From positions 62,001-126,000 of the forward strand of contig BOKS01000011.1 of assembly GCA_016861105.1 (NCBI GenBank): 64,000 nucleotides of DNA, in the 5' to 3' direction. How positions within the stretch are numbered: position 1 is the first letter of the stretch; each line of letters starts with the position of its first letter. Shown in pieces: positions 54,689 through 63,759 of this stretch. Source of the stretch: Betaproteobacteria bacterium. Lineage in GTDB: Bacteria; Pseudomonadota; Gammaproteobacteria; Burkholderiales; Casimicrobiaceae. Both the position numbers and the translations under genes were made by a program. The notes beneath the pieces are model-generated. The model saw only the letters and a program-made list of their open reading frames with translations, made no database searches and was not told the DNA's origin.

Positions 54689-55357
54689 TCACCCCTGCCT
54701 CTGGAGGATGTTGGAGAATTCCTCGATGAACGTCTCGTAGCGCGTCGCGAGGCGGTCGAGGTCGTGCGTGTAGCGGTTGTAGGCGACCACCGCGGGAATC
54801 GCGGCGAACAGGCCGATGGCCGTGGCGATCAGCGCCTCGGCGATGCCGGGCGCGACCTGGGCGAGCGTCGCCTGGCCGACGCTGGCGAGCCCGCGGAACG
54901 AGTTCATGATGCCCCACACGGTGCCGAACAGCCCGATGTAGGGCGAGACCGAGCCCACGGTCGCGAGCCCGGAGAGCTTCGCCTCGAGCGCGTCGATCTC
55001 GCGCTGGTAGGCCGCGCGCATCGCCCGGCGCGCGGCGTCGAGCGTCACCACGGAGGCGCTGCCCTGCTTGCGGTGCTTCGCGTACTCGCGGAAGCCCGCC
55101 GTGAAGATGTGCTCGAGCCCGGCCCCGGTGCGCGACTGGCTCACGCGCTGGTAGAGCTCGGCGAGGTCGCCACCCTTCCAGAAGTCGTCCTCGAAGGCGG
55201 TGGTGTCGCGCACCGCGCGGCGGATCTGGAACATCTTGAGGAAGATCTGCCACCAGCTCCACAGCGAGAGGAAGGCGAGCAGCGCCATCACGGCCTGCAC
55301 GACCACCGAAGCCTGCAGGACGAGCGCGACGAACGAGAGGTCGGTGTGGACGTTCAC
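54689..55357 (-). CDS. tolQ: TolQ proton channel subunit
   Basis: A 222-residue protein with three membrane helices (about 10-32, 126-148 and 163-187), matching TolQ/ExbB/MotA. The conserved VGSVSPYIGLFGTVWGIMNSF and TAIGLFAAIPAVVAYN are present. It is the channel part of the Tol motor. The start is the GTG at 55357, overlapping the ybgC stop (GTGA). Confidence 0.95.
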   Translation of the reverse strand: MNVHTDLSFVALVLQASVVVQAVMALLAFLSLWSWWQIFLKMFQIRRAVRDTTAFEDDFWKGGDLAELYQRVSQSRTGAGLEHIFTAGFREYAKHRKQGSASVVTLDAARRAMRAAYQREIDALEAKLSGLATVGSVSPYIGLFGTVWGIMNSFRGLASVGQATLAQVAPGIAEALIATAIGLFAAIPAVVAYNRYTHDLDRLATRYETFIEEFSNILQRQG

Positions 55358-55812
55358 GAGGTCGGCGGCGCGGGCGCGGAAGGGAGCGGGACGGGGATGC
55401 GCGCCGGCTTCCAGCGCACGGCGTCGAGGCACGCGAGCTCGACGCGGGCGTCCACGAGGACGGTGCCGTCGCGGCGCACGTCCTGGCGCGCCGCGAGGCG
55501 CGCGCGCCCGACCGACTCCACCGTGACGCCGACGTCGAGCAGGTCCGCGAGGCGCGCGGGCAGCCGGTAGTCGATCGCGAGGCGCCGCACGACGAATACG
55601 ATGCCGTGCTCGCGTTCGAGTTCCGCGAGAGGATGCCCGAGCGCGCCGAGCCACTCGGTGCGCGCGCGCTCGAGGAAGCGCAGGTAGTTGGCGTAGTAGA
55701 CGACGCCCGCGGCGTCGGTGTCCTCGTAGTACACGCGCACGGGAAGGCTGAAGCGCGGCGGCAGGATGACCGTCCCCTTCCTAGGCGCCGGGGAAGAGGT
55801 CCGCGGCAGCAC
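55354..55812 (-). CDS. ybgC: Tol-Pal-associated acyl-CoA thioesterase
   Basis: A hotdog-fold thioesterase with the catalytic aspartate in [20 protein letters not shown]. The family is tied to phospholipid metabolism and always sits near tolQ. With the ATG at 55812 it has 152 residues, about 20 more at the N-terminus than usual, and overlaps ruvB by 32 bp. A later GTG at PVRVYYED is also possible, but no good ribosome site decides between them. Confidence 0.93.
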   Translation of the reverse strand: MLPRTSSPAPRKGTVILPPRFSLPVRVYYEDTDAAGVVYYANYLRFLERARTEWLGALGHPLAELEREHGIVFVVRRLAIDYRLPARLADLLDVGVTVESVGRARLAARQDVRRDGTVLVDARVELACLDAVRWKPARIPVPLPSAPAPPTS

Positions 55813-56833
55813 CGCTCGCCGGCGGCGCGAGCCCGAAGTGCCGGTAGGCGGTCGCCGTTGCGACGCGCCCGCGCGCGGTGCGCTGCAGGTAGCCCTGCTG
55901 GATCAGGAACGGCTCGAGCACGTCCTCGATGGTGTCGCGCTCCTCGCCGATCGCCGCCGCGAGGTTGTCGACGCCGACCGGGCCGCCGTCGAACTTGCGC
56001 AGCACGGTGCCGAGCAGCTTGCGGTCCATCGTGTCCAGGCCCGACGCGTCGACGTCGAGCATCGCGAGCGCGGCGTCGGCGACCTCGCGCGTGATGCGCC
56101 CGCCGGCCCGGACCTCGGCGTAGTCGCGCACGCGGCGCAGCAGGCGGTTCGCGATGCGCGGCGTGCCGCGCGCGCGGCGCGCGATCTCCAGCGCGCCGTC
56201 GGCGTCGATGCCGATGCCGAGCAGCTTCGCCGAGCGGGTCACGATGCGCTCGAGCTCCGCGGGCGTGTAGAACTCGAGGCGCGCGACGATCCCGAAGCGG
56301 TCGCGAAGCGGGTTGGTCAGCATGCCGGCGCGCGTCGTCGCGCCGACGAGCGTGAACGGCGGCAGGTCGAGCTTGACGCTGCGGGCGGCCGGCCCCTCGC
56401 CGATCATGATGTCGATCTGGAAGTCCTCGAGCGCGGGGTAGAGGATCTCCTCGACGATCGGCGACAGCCGGTGGATCTCGTCGATGAACAGCACGTCGCG
56501 CGGCTCGAGGTTGGTGAGCAGCGCAGCCAGGTCCCCCGGGCGCTCCAGCACCGGGCCGGAGGTCTGCCGCAGGTTGACGCCGAGTTCGTGCGCCACGATG
56601 TGCGAGAGCGTGGTCTTGCCGAGCCCCGGCGGGCCGAAGAGCAGCACGTGGTCGAGGGCGTCTCCCCGGCGCTTCGCCGCCTCGATGAACACGCCGAGCT
56701 GGTGGCGGATCTTCTCCTGGCCGACGTATTCGCCGAGCCCGCGCGGCCGCAGCGCGCGCTCGAGCGCCTCCTCCTGCGGTCCCGCCGTGCGCCCGGTGAC
56801 CACCCGCGCCAGCGTGTCGTTCTCGATCGCCAT
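55781..56833 (-). CDS. ruvB: Holliday junction branch-migration helicase RuvB
   Basis: A 350-residue AAA+ motor that drives branch migration with RuvA. Walker A is GPPGLGKT (67-74), Walker B is LFIDEIHRL, and the arginine finger and sensor [18 protein letters not shown] follow, with a winged-helix C-terminal domain. It is separated from ruvA by a DUF4442 gene. Confidence 0.97.
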   Translation of the reverse strand: MAIENDTLARVVTGRTAGPQEEALERALRPRGLGEYVGQEKIRHQLGVFIEAAKRRGDALDHVLLFGPPGLGKTTLSHIVAHELGVNLRQTSGPVLERPGDLAALLTNLEPRDVLFIDEIHRLSPIVEEILYPALEDFQIDIMIGEGPAARSVKLDLPPFTLVGATTRAGMLTNPLRDRFGIVARLEFYTPAELERIVTRSAKLLGIGIDADGALEIARRARGTPRIANRLLRRVRDYAEVRAGGRITREVADAALAMLDVDASGLDTMDRKLLGTVLRKFDGGPVGVDNLAAAIGEERDTIEDVLEPFLIQQGYLQRTARGRVATATAYRHFGLAPPASGAAADLFPGA

Positions 56834-56842
56834 GCCCGGATT

Positions 56843-57397
56843 CTATGCCCTGCGCCGCCGCCGCGACGGCGCGGCGGTGCGGGCGGCGCGCGCGTGCGCC
56901 GCCGGTTGCGCCTCGCGGCGGATGTGCAGCGTCTTCTGCACCTCCGCCACGACGTCGCCGCCGGCGTCGACGATGTCGACGCGGAACGTCGGCTCGTGGG
57001 CGGCGCCGTCGCGCGTCGCGCGCCGGGCCAGTGTGACGGCGTCGCGCGGCAGCCGGAAGCGCGCGCGCACCGTGCCCCGGCCCGGCTTGCGATAGCGGAT
57101 CGAGCCGGCCTTGTCCCAGACGACGTAGCCACGGCCGAGCGCGTGCAGCACCATCAGCGCGAAGAACGGATCGGTCATCGCGTACAGCGAGCCGCCGAAG
57201 TGCGTGCCGAAGTAGTTGCGGTTGAGCAGCCCCAGCCGCATCGCGACCTCGACCTCGCGATAGTCGTCCGCGATGCGCTCGACGCGGATGCCCGCCGCGA
57301 GGAACGGCGGCCACACGTTGAAGCCGCGGCGCAGCAGCCCGGGCGTCACCTTCACGTTGCGCAGGTACCCCTGCCGTTCGCCGCCGCCCATCGTCAA
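56843..57397 (-). CDS. DUF4442 hotdog-fold thioesterase-like protein
   Basis: A 184-residue protein of the DUF4442 family, related to YiiD/thioesterase proteins. The conserved [20 protein letters not shown] is near residue 58, and [17 protein letters not shown] near 92. Substrate is unknown; acyl-CoA or acyl-ACP is expected. The start overlaps the ruvA stop (ATGA), so it is translationally coupled to ruvA and sits inside the ruvA-ruvB pair. The last 30 residues are arginine-rich. Confidence 0.88.
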   Translation of the reverse strand: MTMGGGERQGYLRNVKVTPGLLRRGFNVWPPFLAAGIRVERIADDYREVEVAMRLGLLNRNYFGTHFGGSLYAMTDPFFALMVLHALGRGYVVWDKAGSIRYRKPGRGTVRARFRLPRDAVTLARRATRDGAAHEPTFRVDIVDAGGDVVAEVQKTLHIRREAQPAAHARAARTAAPSRRRRRA

Positions 57398-57975
57398 CCC
57401 TTCGCGAGCAGCTTGAGCGCCTGCCGGATGCCGTCGGCGACCGCCACGCCCTCGGGAAGCGACTTGACGGCGCCGGTCGCCTCCTTGTCGCTGTAGCCGA
57501 GCGCGAGCAGCGCGTTCAGCACGTCCGCCGACGCGGGCGGCAGGCGGTGAACGCCCACCGCCGCCGCGAGGTTCGCGCCGAGCTTGTCCTTGAGCTCGAG
57601 CAGCAGGCGCTCGGCGGTCTTCTTGCCGATGCCGGGAATCCGCGTGAGGCGGCCGGTCTCCTGCATCGTCACCGCCTGCGCCAGGTCGCCCACGGACAGG
57701 CCCGAGAGGACCGCGAGCGCCGTGCGCGCACCGATGCCGCTGATCCTCAGCAGCTGGCGGAAGGCGCTGCGCTCCGCCTCGCTGCCGAAGCCGTAGAGCA
57801 GGTGCGCGTCCTCGCGCACGACGAGGTGCGTGTGCAGCGTCACCGGCTCGCCGGTACCCGGAAGGTTGAAGAACGTGCTCATCGGCACGTCGACCTCGTA
57901 GGCGACGCCCTGCACGTCGAGCAGGATCTGCGGCGGGTTCTTCTCGACGAGGATGCCGGTCAGGCGGCCGATCAT
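57394..57975 (-). CDS. ruvA: Holliday junction branch-migration protein RuvA
   Basis: A 193-residue protein that binds four-way junctions and recruits RuvB. The N-terminal OB fold ([20 protein letters not shown]), the helix-hairpin-helix pair ([18 protein letters not shown] and [20 protein letters not shown]) and the C-terminal RuvB-binding domain ([13 protein letters not shown]) are all visible. Confidence 0.97.
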   Translation of the reverse strand: MIGRLTGILVEKNPPQILLDVQGVAYEVDVPMSTFFNLPGTGEPVTLHTHLVVREDAHLLYGFGSEAERSAFRQLLRISGIGARTALAVLSGLSVGDLAQAVTMQETGRLTRIPGIGKKTAERLLLELKDKLGANLAAAVGVHRLPPASADVLNALLALGYSDKEATGAVKSLPEGVAVADGIRQALKLLAKG

Positions 57976-58061
57976 GCGGGGCCCACGGATGGCGGAAGGC
58001 GGCGTCGGGGCGGCACGGGCGCGCGGCGCCGCGCGCGATTATCGCACGATCGTTCGATCCG

Positions 58062-58721
58062 TCACGCGAGCGACGCGAGCCAGGAGCGCACCTCGTGCAG
58101 CGACGCCATCACGCGCGGCGGCGCGCCCGCGACGCCGGCGGGGGGCGCGCAGAGGTCGGGGACCATCACCGCGGGGATGCCTGCCGCCGCCGCGGCCTCG
58201 AGCCCCGGCGTCGAGTCCTCGAGGACGAGGCAGCGGGCCGGCGCGACGCCGAGGCGCTGCGCCGCCGCGAGGAAGATGTCGGGTGCGGGCTTGCCGCGGC
58301 CGACCTCGTCGCCGCCGACCAGCGTCGCGAAGCGCGGCCACAGTCCCGTACGCTCGAGCTTCGCGCGCGCGCGCTCGCGGCGCGTCGAGGTGGCGACGCC
58401 GCGCACGATCGCACGCGTCTCCAGCCAGTCGAGCAGTTCGACGAGGCCCGGCTTGAGGGCGAGCCCCTCGTGCTCGACGATGCCGTCGTAGGCGACGTGC
58501 CACGCCGCCATCAGCGCGTCGACCGGATAGTCGCCGCCGCCGTGATGGTCGTGGATCAGCGCGCGGCAGTCGGCGAACGTGCGGCCGACGAGCCGCGGCG
58601 TCACGGCGGCGTCGAACGCGACGCCCGCCGCGAGCGCGGCGACCTCCCACGCGCGGGCGGCGAGCGGCTCCGTGTCCAGCATCAGGCCGTCCATGTCGAA
58701 GATCAGCGCGCGGGGCGTCAT
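58062..58721 (-). CDS. HAD-IA hydrolase (beta-phosphoglucomutase-like)
   Basis: A 219-residue HAD-family enzyme: IFDMDGLMLDTEPL with Asp9 and Asp11, VATSTRRERARAKLE as motif II, and LVLEDSTPGLEAAAAAG as motif IV. The DMDGLMLDTEP start is typical of phosphosugar phosphatases or mutases. It lies between ruvC and ruvA on the same strand; the link is probably transcriptional only. Confidence 0.9.
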   Translation of the reverse strand: MTPRALIFDMDGLMLDTEPLAARAWEVAALAAGVAFDAAVTPRLVGRTFADCRALIHDHHGGGDYPVDALMAAWHVAYDGIVEHEGLALKPGLVELLDWLETRAIVRGVATSTRRERARAKLERTGLWPRFATLVGGDEVGRGKPAPDIFLAAAQRLGVAPARCLVLEDSTPGLEAAAAAGIPAVMVPDLCAPPAGVAGAPPRVMASLHEVRSWLASLA

Positions 58722-58782
58722 GGCGGGGGGCGGAAGCGGGAGAGCGCGGCGGCGCAGGCCGGTCGTCGCGAGGCGACGGCGG

Positions 58783-59376
58783 TCAGCGGTGGCCCTTCAC
58801 GGCTGCGACCGCGCGCAGCATCCGCCCGCCGCGCCGTCCGGTGGCGAGCGCGCCCATCCCCGTCGACGCGTGCGCGTGGCAGATCGCCGTCGCCAGCGCG
58901 TCGGCGGCGTCGGGCTGCGGTGCCCCCGGCAGCAGCAGCAGGCGCACGACCATCGCCTGCACCTGCGTCTTCGCCGCGCGGCCGCCGCCCACGACCGCCT
59001 GCTTCACCTGGCCCGCCGTGTACTCGGTGACGGGCAGCCCCGCGAGGACCGCCGACGCGATGGCGGCCCCGCGCGCCTGCCCGAGCAGCAGCGTCGAGTT
59101 CGGGTTGACGTTGACGAACACGCGCTCGACCGCGACCTCGGTGGGCCGGATCTCGGCGATCAGGTGGGCGAGGTCGCGGGCGATCACGCCCAGGCGCGTC
59201 GGCAGCGCGCCGACGCCGGCGCGGATGCAGCCGCTCGCGAGGTACGCGATCCGCGTGCCGCGGCACTCGATCACGCCGTAGCCGGTGACGCGCAACCCCG
59301 GGTCGACGCCGAGGATGCGCCGCGGCGGACCGTCCGCGCCGGCACCGTCACGCGGCGCTGCGGATGCACGGCGCAC
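58783..59376 (-). CDS. ruvC: Holliday junction resolvase RuvC
   Basis: A 197-residue endonuclease that cuts four-way junctions. The catalytic acids are in [14 protein letters not shown] (Asp25), [20 protein letters not shown], and [16 protein letters not shown]. The start (GTG at 59376) gives about 20 extra residues before ILGVDPG; no closer start codon exists. It lies 35 bp after the YbjQ-like gene, which separates it from yebC. Confidence 0.94.
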   Translation of the reverse strand: MRRASAAPRDGAGADGPPRRILGVDPGLRVTGYGVIECRGTRIAYLASGCIRAGVGALPTRLGVIARDLAHLIAEIRPTEVAVERVFVNVNPNSTLLLGQARGAAIASAVLAGLPVTEYTAGQVKQAVVGGGRAAKTQVQAMVVRLLLLPGAPQPDAADALATAICHAHASTGMGALATGRRGGRMLRAVAAVKGHR

Positions 59377-59410
59377 GGCCGGGGTGTCCGCGTCCGGCGC
59401 GCCCGGAACG

Positions 59411-59731
59411 CTACTCGACGACGACCGCGGTGCCGCTGGCGCAGACCATCAGCATCGAGCCGCCCTGGCCCAGCGTCTCGTAGTCGAGGTCGACGCCGAC
59501 GACCGCGTTCGCGCCCTGCTTGCGCGCGTTCTCGGTCATCTCGGCGAGCGCGGTCTCGCGCGCGCTCTGCAGCACGTTCTCGTACGCGCCCGCGCGCCCG
59601 CCGACGATGTCGCGCACGCTGGCGAAGAGGTCGCGGACGATGTTCGCGCCGACGATCGCCTCGCCGCTGGCGATGCCGACGTAGCGCGCGATCCTGCGGC
59701 CCTCGATCGTGGGCGTGGTGGTGACGAGCAT
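59411..59731 (-). CDS. YbjQ-family heavy-metal-binding-domain protein
   Basis: A 106-residue protein of the UPF0145/YbjQ family: [40 protein letters not shown] and [12 protein letters not shown]. Members form pentameric rings; the function is not established. It starts 5 bp after yebC and is co-transcribed with it and ruvC. Confidence 0.9.
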   Translation of the reverse strand: MLVTTTPTIEGRRIARYVGIASGEAIVGANIVRDLFASVRDIVGGRAGAYENVLQSARETALAEMTENARKQGANAVVGVDLDYETLGQGGSMLMVCASGTAVVVE

Positions 59732-59736
59732 GGCGG

Positions 59737-60462
59737 CTACTCCTGGATGACGGCGGAGGTGTAGACCTCCTGCACGTCGTCGATCGACTCGAGGGCGTCG
59801 AGCAGCTTCTGCATGCGCTGCGCGTCCTCGCCGGACAGCTCCACCTCGGTCGCGGGCTTCATCGTGACCTCGGCCAACTCGGGCCGCAGCCCCGCCTTCG
59901 CGAGCGCCTCCTTGACGGCGACGAGGTCGCTGGGCGAGGTGATGACCTCGATGCTGCCGTCGTCGCTGGTCACGACGTCCTCCGCGCCGGCTTCGATGGC
60001 CGCCGCCATCACCGCGTCCTCGTCCGTCCCCGGCGCGAACACGACCTGGCCGCAGTGCCTGAACAGGAACGCGACCGACCCGTCGGTGCCGAGGTTGCCG
60101 CCGTGCTTGGAGAAGGCGTGCCGCACGTCGGCGACCGTGCGCGTGCGGTTGTCCGTCATGCAGTCGACGATGACCGCGGCGCCGTTGACCCCGTAGCCCT
60201 CGTAGCGGATCTCCTCGTAGCTCACGCCGTCGAGCTGGCCGGATCCGCGCCGGATCGCGTTGTCGATCGTGTCCTTCGGCATGTTCTGCTCGCGGGCCTT
60301 GTCCACCGCGAGCCGCAGCCGCGGGTTGGCGTTGGCGTCGGGGCCGCCGAGGCGCGCGGCGACGGTGATCTCCTTGATCAGGCGCGTGAAGATCTTGCCG
60401 CGCTTCGCATCCGCGGCCGCCTTCTTGTGCTTGATGTTCGCCCATTTGCTGTGGCCAGCCAT
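59737..60462 (-). CDS. yebC: YebC/PmpR-family translation/regulatory protein
   Basis: A 241-residue protein with [20 protein letters not shown] at the start, [20 protein letters not shown], and [20 protein letters not shown], as in YebC/TACO1. It was long called a transcription factor; family members also help ribosomes through polyproline stretches. A perfect minus-strand TATAAT lies 36 bp upstream. It heads the yebC-ybjQ-ruvC run, the usual neighbour of ruvC. Confidence 0.96.
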   Translation of the reverse strand: MAGHSKWANIKHKKAAADAKRGKIFTRLIKEITVAARLGGPDANANPRLRLAVDKAREQNMPKDTIDNAIRRGSGQLDGVSYEEIRYEGYGVNGAAVIVDCMTDNRTRTVADVRHAFSKHGGNLGTDGSVAFLFRHCGQVVFAPGTDEDAVMAAAIEAGAEDVVTSDDGSIEVITSPSDLVAVKEALAKAGLRPELAEVTMKPATEVELSGEDAQRMQKLLDALESIDDVQEVYTSAVIQE

Positions 60463-60498
60463 GGTCGTGCCTGTCCCGGCGTCTGCGCCGAACGAAAC

Positions 60499-60504
60499 AT
60501 TATA
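60499..60504 (-). promoter_or_regulatory. Likely -10 hexamer for yebC
   Basis: A perfect TATAAT on the minus strand, 36 bp before the yebC ATG; no good -35 is visible. Confidence 0.45.
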
Positions 60505-60517
60505 GCGGCCGCGACGC

Positions 60518-61144
60518 TCACGTCGCCGGGCCGGCGAGCACGCCCTTCTCGAGCAGGAACCGCTGCAGGACCCCGAGACGCACGCCGGCGTCGCTGACCT
60601 CGAGCATCGTCTGCTTGATCGCCAGCGGCAGCGGCAGCAGCTCGGCCAGGCGGTAGCCGACGAACGACGCGTCGCCGAAGTCTCCCTCCGGCGGGAAGCG
60701 GCCGGGCCCCGCGCGCGCGGCCACCGCCTCGAGCAAGCGCGCGAGCGGCGCCTGCGCCGGCGTCAGCGGGACCTTCGGCTCCGCGGGAAGCGGCACGACT
60801 TCGCCGACGGCGAGCCCGCTCGCTGTCCGCTCGCGGCGCTCCACGCGGAAGCGCGCGCCGCCGCGGGTGGCGAGGTGCAGGATGCCGACCTGCGGCACGT
60901 CCCACGCGGTGACGTGCGCCATCGTTCCGATCGGGAAGAAGACCGGCCCGGCGTCGTCGCCGCCGTGCGCCACCTCGCTCCCCTCGCGGATCAGGCACAC
61001 GCCGAACGGCGCGTCGTCGCGCAGGCACGCCTTGGTCATCTCGACGTAGCGCTGCTCGAAGACCTTGAGCGGCAGCACGCCGCCGGGGAACAGCACCGTG
61101 TGCAGCGGGAAGAGCGGAATGCGCACGCCGGCGGCCCGCGGCAT
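60518..61144 (-). CDS. LON substrate-binding-domain protein
   Basis: A 208-residue protein made only of the N-terminal LON (PUA-like) domain: [40 protein letters not shown] and the later [20 protein letters not shown]. There is no ATPase or protease part. Such stand-alone LON-domain proteins are common in proteobacteria; their role is unknown. It follows rapZ by 22 bp on the same strand. Confidence 0.9.
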   Translation of the reverse strand: MPRAAGVRIPLFPLHTVLFPGGVLPLKVFEQRYVEMTKACLRDDAPFGVCLIREGSEVAHGGDDAGPVFFPIGTMAHVTAWDVPQVGILHLATRGGARFRVERRERTASGLAVGEVVPLPAEPKVPLTPAQAPLARLLEAVAARAGPGRFPPEGDFGDASFVGYRLAELLPLPLAIKQTMLEVSDAGVRLGVLQRFLLEKGVLAGPAT

Positions 61145-61166
61145 CAGGCGCGGCGCCCTTGCGCGC

Positions 61167-62045
61167 TCACCGCGGAGCCTCGCCGGCGCCGGCCGACGCC
61201 TCGAGGCCCGAGCCGATCTCGCGGTGCCTGCGCAGCACCTGGTAGCGCGACTCGAACGCCTTCGCGAGGCGCTCGACGAAGTAGACCGAGCGGTGACGGC
61301 CGCCGGTGCAACCGATCGCCACCGTCAGGTAGTTGCGGTTGTCGCGCGCGTAGTCGGGCAGCCAGCTCGCGACGAAGTGGTAGATGTCGCCGTACATGCG
61401 CTCGACCTCCGGGAGCCGCTCGAGGAACTCGACGACCGGCGCGTCGCGCCCCGTGAGCGGCGCGAGCCGCGGCTCGTAGTGCGGGTTCGGCAGGCAGCGC
61501 ACGTCGAACACGAGGTCCGCGTCGAGCGGAACGCCGTGCTTGAAGCCGAACGACTCGAACAGCAGCGTGAGGCGCGACGCGTCGACCGCCACGAAGTCCT
61601 TGATCCACGCCCGCAGCGCCGCGGCCGGCAGGTCGCTCGTGTCGAACACGAAGCCGTAGGCGCGCGCGTCGGCGAGCAGCGAGCGCTCGTGCTCGATCGA
61701 CTCAGTGAGCGTCCGGGACCGGTCGGACAGCGGGTGGCGGCGCCGGGTCTCCGAGAAGCGCTTGACCAGCGTGTCCGTCTTCGCGTCGAGGAGGAGGAAG
61801 CGCACGGTCCAGCCGGCCTCGCGCAGGCGCGCGACCGCCGCCGGAAGCGCGCCGCCGCCGTCGCCGAGGAGCAGGTCCACCGTCATCGCGATGCGCTGGT
61901 GCCCCGCGCGCTGCAGGTAGTCCGCGGTGGGCTCGACGAGCGACACCGGCAGGTTGCCCGCGGCGTAGTAGCCCGAATCCTCGAGGGCGCCGAGGGCGAC
62001 GCTCTTGCCGGACCCCGCGAGGCCCCCGACGAGGATCAGGTCCAT
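61167..62045 (-). CDS. rapZ: RNase adapter protein RapZ
   Basis: A 292-residue P-loop protein with Walker A GLAGSGKS (8-15), a Walker-B-like RFLLLDAKTDTLVKRF and the C-terminal domain with AIGCTGGRHRSVYFVERLA. In enterobacteria it guides RNase E to the sRNA GlmZ and senses glucosamine-6-phosphate; in Betaproteobacteria its role is less known. It closes the hpf-ptsN-hprK-rapZ cluster, 105 bp after hprK. Confidence 0.95.
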   Translation of the reverse strand: MDLILVGGLAGSGKSVALGALEDSGYYAAGNLPVSLVEPTADYLQRAGHQRIAMTVDLLLGDGGGALPAAVARLREAGWTVRFLLLDAKTDTLVKRFSETRRRHPLSDRSRTLTESIEHERSLLADARAYGFVFDTSDLPAAALRAWIKDFVAVDASRLTLLFESFGFKHGVPLDADLVFDVRCLPNPHYEPRLAPLTGRDAPVVEFLERLPEVERMYGDIYHFVASWLPDYARDNRNYLTVAIGCTGGRHRSVYFVERLAKAFESRYQVLRRHREIGSGLEASAGAGEAPR

Positions 62046-62150
62046 CGCACCGGTCGCGTCGCGCGCGAGCGCGCGCGAGGGGCGCCGCTGCCCCGCGGGA
62101 GGCGGCGGGGCCGGCGGGCGACGTGCCGGGCGGCGGGCATCGGCGGGCGC

Positions 62151-63104
62151 TCAGCGGACGCCGTCCCCGCCGGACTCCATCAGCCGCTGCTGGCGGTCGA
62201 TGAACTCCTTCGTGCTGTCGATGCCCCGCTGGTTCAGCACGAAGTTGCGCACCGCGGCCTCGACCAGCACCGCGAGGTTGCGGCCGGCCGCGACGGGGAT
62301 GACCACGCGCCGGACGGGCACGCCCAGCACCTCCTGGAACGTCGCCTCGACCTTGAGCCGGTCGAGCTCGGAGAACGTCTCGTGGCTGTGGTCCTCGAGG
62401 TGGACGATCAGGCGCAGCAGCTTGCGCGGCCGGATCGCGGTCTCCCCGAAGATCGTCCGGATGTTGAGGACGCCGATGCCGCGCACCTCGAGGAAGTCCT
62501 TCAGCACGTCGGGGCAACGCCCCTCGACGGTGTCCGGCGAGATGCGGTAGAGCTCGACGATGTCGTCCGCGATCAGCCCGTTGCCGCGCGAGATGAGCTC
62601 GAGCGCGAGCTCGCTCTTGCCGATCGCCGAGGCCCCGGTGATCAGCACGCCGAGCTCCAGCACGTCGAGGAACACGCCGTGCAGCGTCGTGGACTCGGCG
62701 AGCACCCGCGCGAGGTAGTAGCGGAACACGTCGACCAGGTGCGGCGACGGCTGCGTCGACGTGAACAGCGCGACGTGGCTCGCGTTGCAGTGCTCGACGA
62801 GGTAGGGCGGCGGCGTCTCCGCGTTCGCCACGCAGATGGCCACGAGCTCGGGCGTGAACAGCCCGTCGATCGCGGTCTTCAGCGCGTCGGGCGCGAGCGG
62901 CGCCAGCCACGCGATCTCCGCCGCGCCGAGGATCTGCACGCGGAACGGGTGGATGAAGTTCATGTGGCCGACCTGGCCCATCGTCGGCTTGAGCGCCTGC
63001 TCGCCCGTCAGCACGCGGTTGCCGCCCTGGCGCCCGGCGCGCCACGAGAGGCCGAGCTTCTCGCGGTTGTCGGCGTAGAGCCGCTCGATGCTGACCTGGC
63101 GCAT
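62151..63104 (-). CDS. hprK: HPr kinase/phosphorylase
   Basis: A 317-residue enzyme that phosphorylates a serine of HPr. The P-loop GASAIGKSELALEL is near residue 150, and the HprK signature LEVRGIGVLNIRTIFGE with RPRKLLRLIVHLED follows. In Betaproteobacteria it acts with a reduced PTS (PtsN, HPr, EI) in regulation rather than sugar uptake. It is 90 bp after ptsN. Confidence 0.95.
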   Translation of the reverse strand: MRQVSIERLYADNREKLGLSWRAGRQGGNRVLTGEQALKPTMGQVGHMNFIHPFRVQILGAAEIAWLAPLAPDALKTAIDGLFTPELVAICVANAETPPPYLVEHCNASHVALFTSTQPSPHLVDVFRYYLARVLAESTTLHGVFLDVLELGVLITGASAIGKSELALELISRGNGLIADDIVELYRISPDTVEGRCPDVLKDFLEVRGIGVLNIRTIFGETAIRPRKLLRLIVHLEDHSHETFSELDRLKVEATFQEVLGVPVRRVVIPVAAGRNLAVLVEAAVRNFVLNQRGIDSTKEFIDRQQRLMESGGDGVR

Positions 63105-63194
63105 GGCTCGGCGGGCGGCGGCCGCTGGCGCGGGTGTGCAGGGCCTAGGGCCTGCCCGCGCGGTGGACGTCCGGACCCATGGCGCGAACAGGCC

Positions 63195-63656
63195 CTAGCC
63201 CGCGGGTTCCCAGCCGCGAATGAGCGCATGCGCCGCGGCGGCGTCGGCAGCCGCCGCGAGCCCGTCGCGGAACGCGCGGTCGGAGAACATCTGCGCGAGC
63301 TCGGAGAGGATCTGCAGGTGCCGGTCGGTCGCGTGCTCGGGCACGAGCAGCACGAACACCTGCGACACCGGCCGCCCGTCCGGCGCGTCGAAGGCGATCG
63401 GCGCTGCCAGCCGCACGAACGCCCCGCGGGCCTCGCCGAGGCCCTTGAGGCGCCCGTGCGGAATCGCGATGCCCTGGCCGAGCCCGGTCGACCCGAGCCG
63501 CTCGCGCGCCGCGAGGCTCGCGACGACCGCCGCGCGCGGCAGCCCGGTGTCGCGCTCGAACAGCGCCCCGACGATCTCGAAGAGCCGCGACTTCGACGTC
63601 GCGTCGACGCCGAGCGCGACGTTCGCGGGCGGAAGGAGGTCGGCGATCTGGCTCAT
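63195..63656 (-). CDS. ptsN: PTS IIA-like nitrogen regulatory protein PtsN
   Basis: A 153-residue EIIA-Ntr protein with the phosphorylated histidine His67 in GIAIPHGRLKGL. Also present are SKSRLFEIVGALF and LLVPEHATDRHLQILSELA. It links PTS phosphorylation to potassium and nitrogen responses. The start is the ATG at 63656; a longer frame is low-complexity. A TATAAT lies about 92 bp upstream, just after the hpf stop. Confidence 0.95.
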   Translation of the reverse strand: MSQIADLLPPANVALGVDATSKSRLFEIVGALFERDTGLPRAAVVASLAARERLGSTGLGQGIAIPHGRLKGLGEARGAFVRLAAPIAFDAPDGRPVSQVFVLLVPEHATDRHLQILSELAQMFSDRAFRDGLAAAADAAAAHALIRGWEPAG

Positions 63657-63747
63657 GCAGCGGGCGGGGCGGGAACGCGGCGCACGATGCCCCGGACGCA
63701 ACGGGCCGCATCCGGCCGCGCGCGATGGCGTGCAACCACGGCGCGGG

Positions 63748-63753
63748 ATTATA
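63748..63753 (-). promoter_or_regulatory. Possible -10 hexamer between hpf and ptsN
   Basis: A perfect TATAAT on the minus strand, 6 bp after the hpf stop and 92 bp before the ptsN start. It suggests that ptsN-hprK can be transcribed separately from rpoN-hpf. No good -35 is seen. Confidence 0.4.
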
Positions 63754-63759
63754 CGCCCG

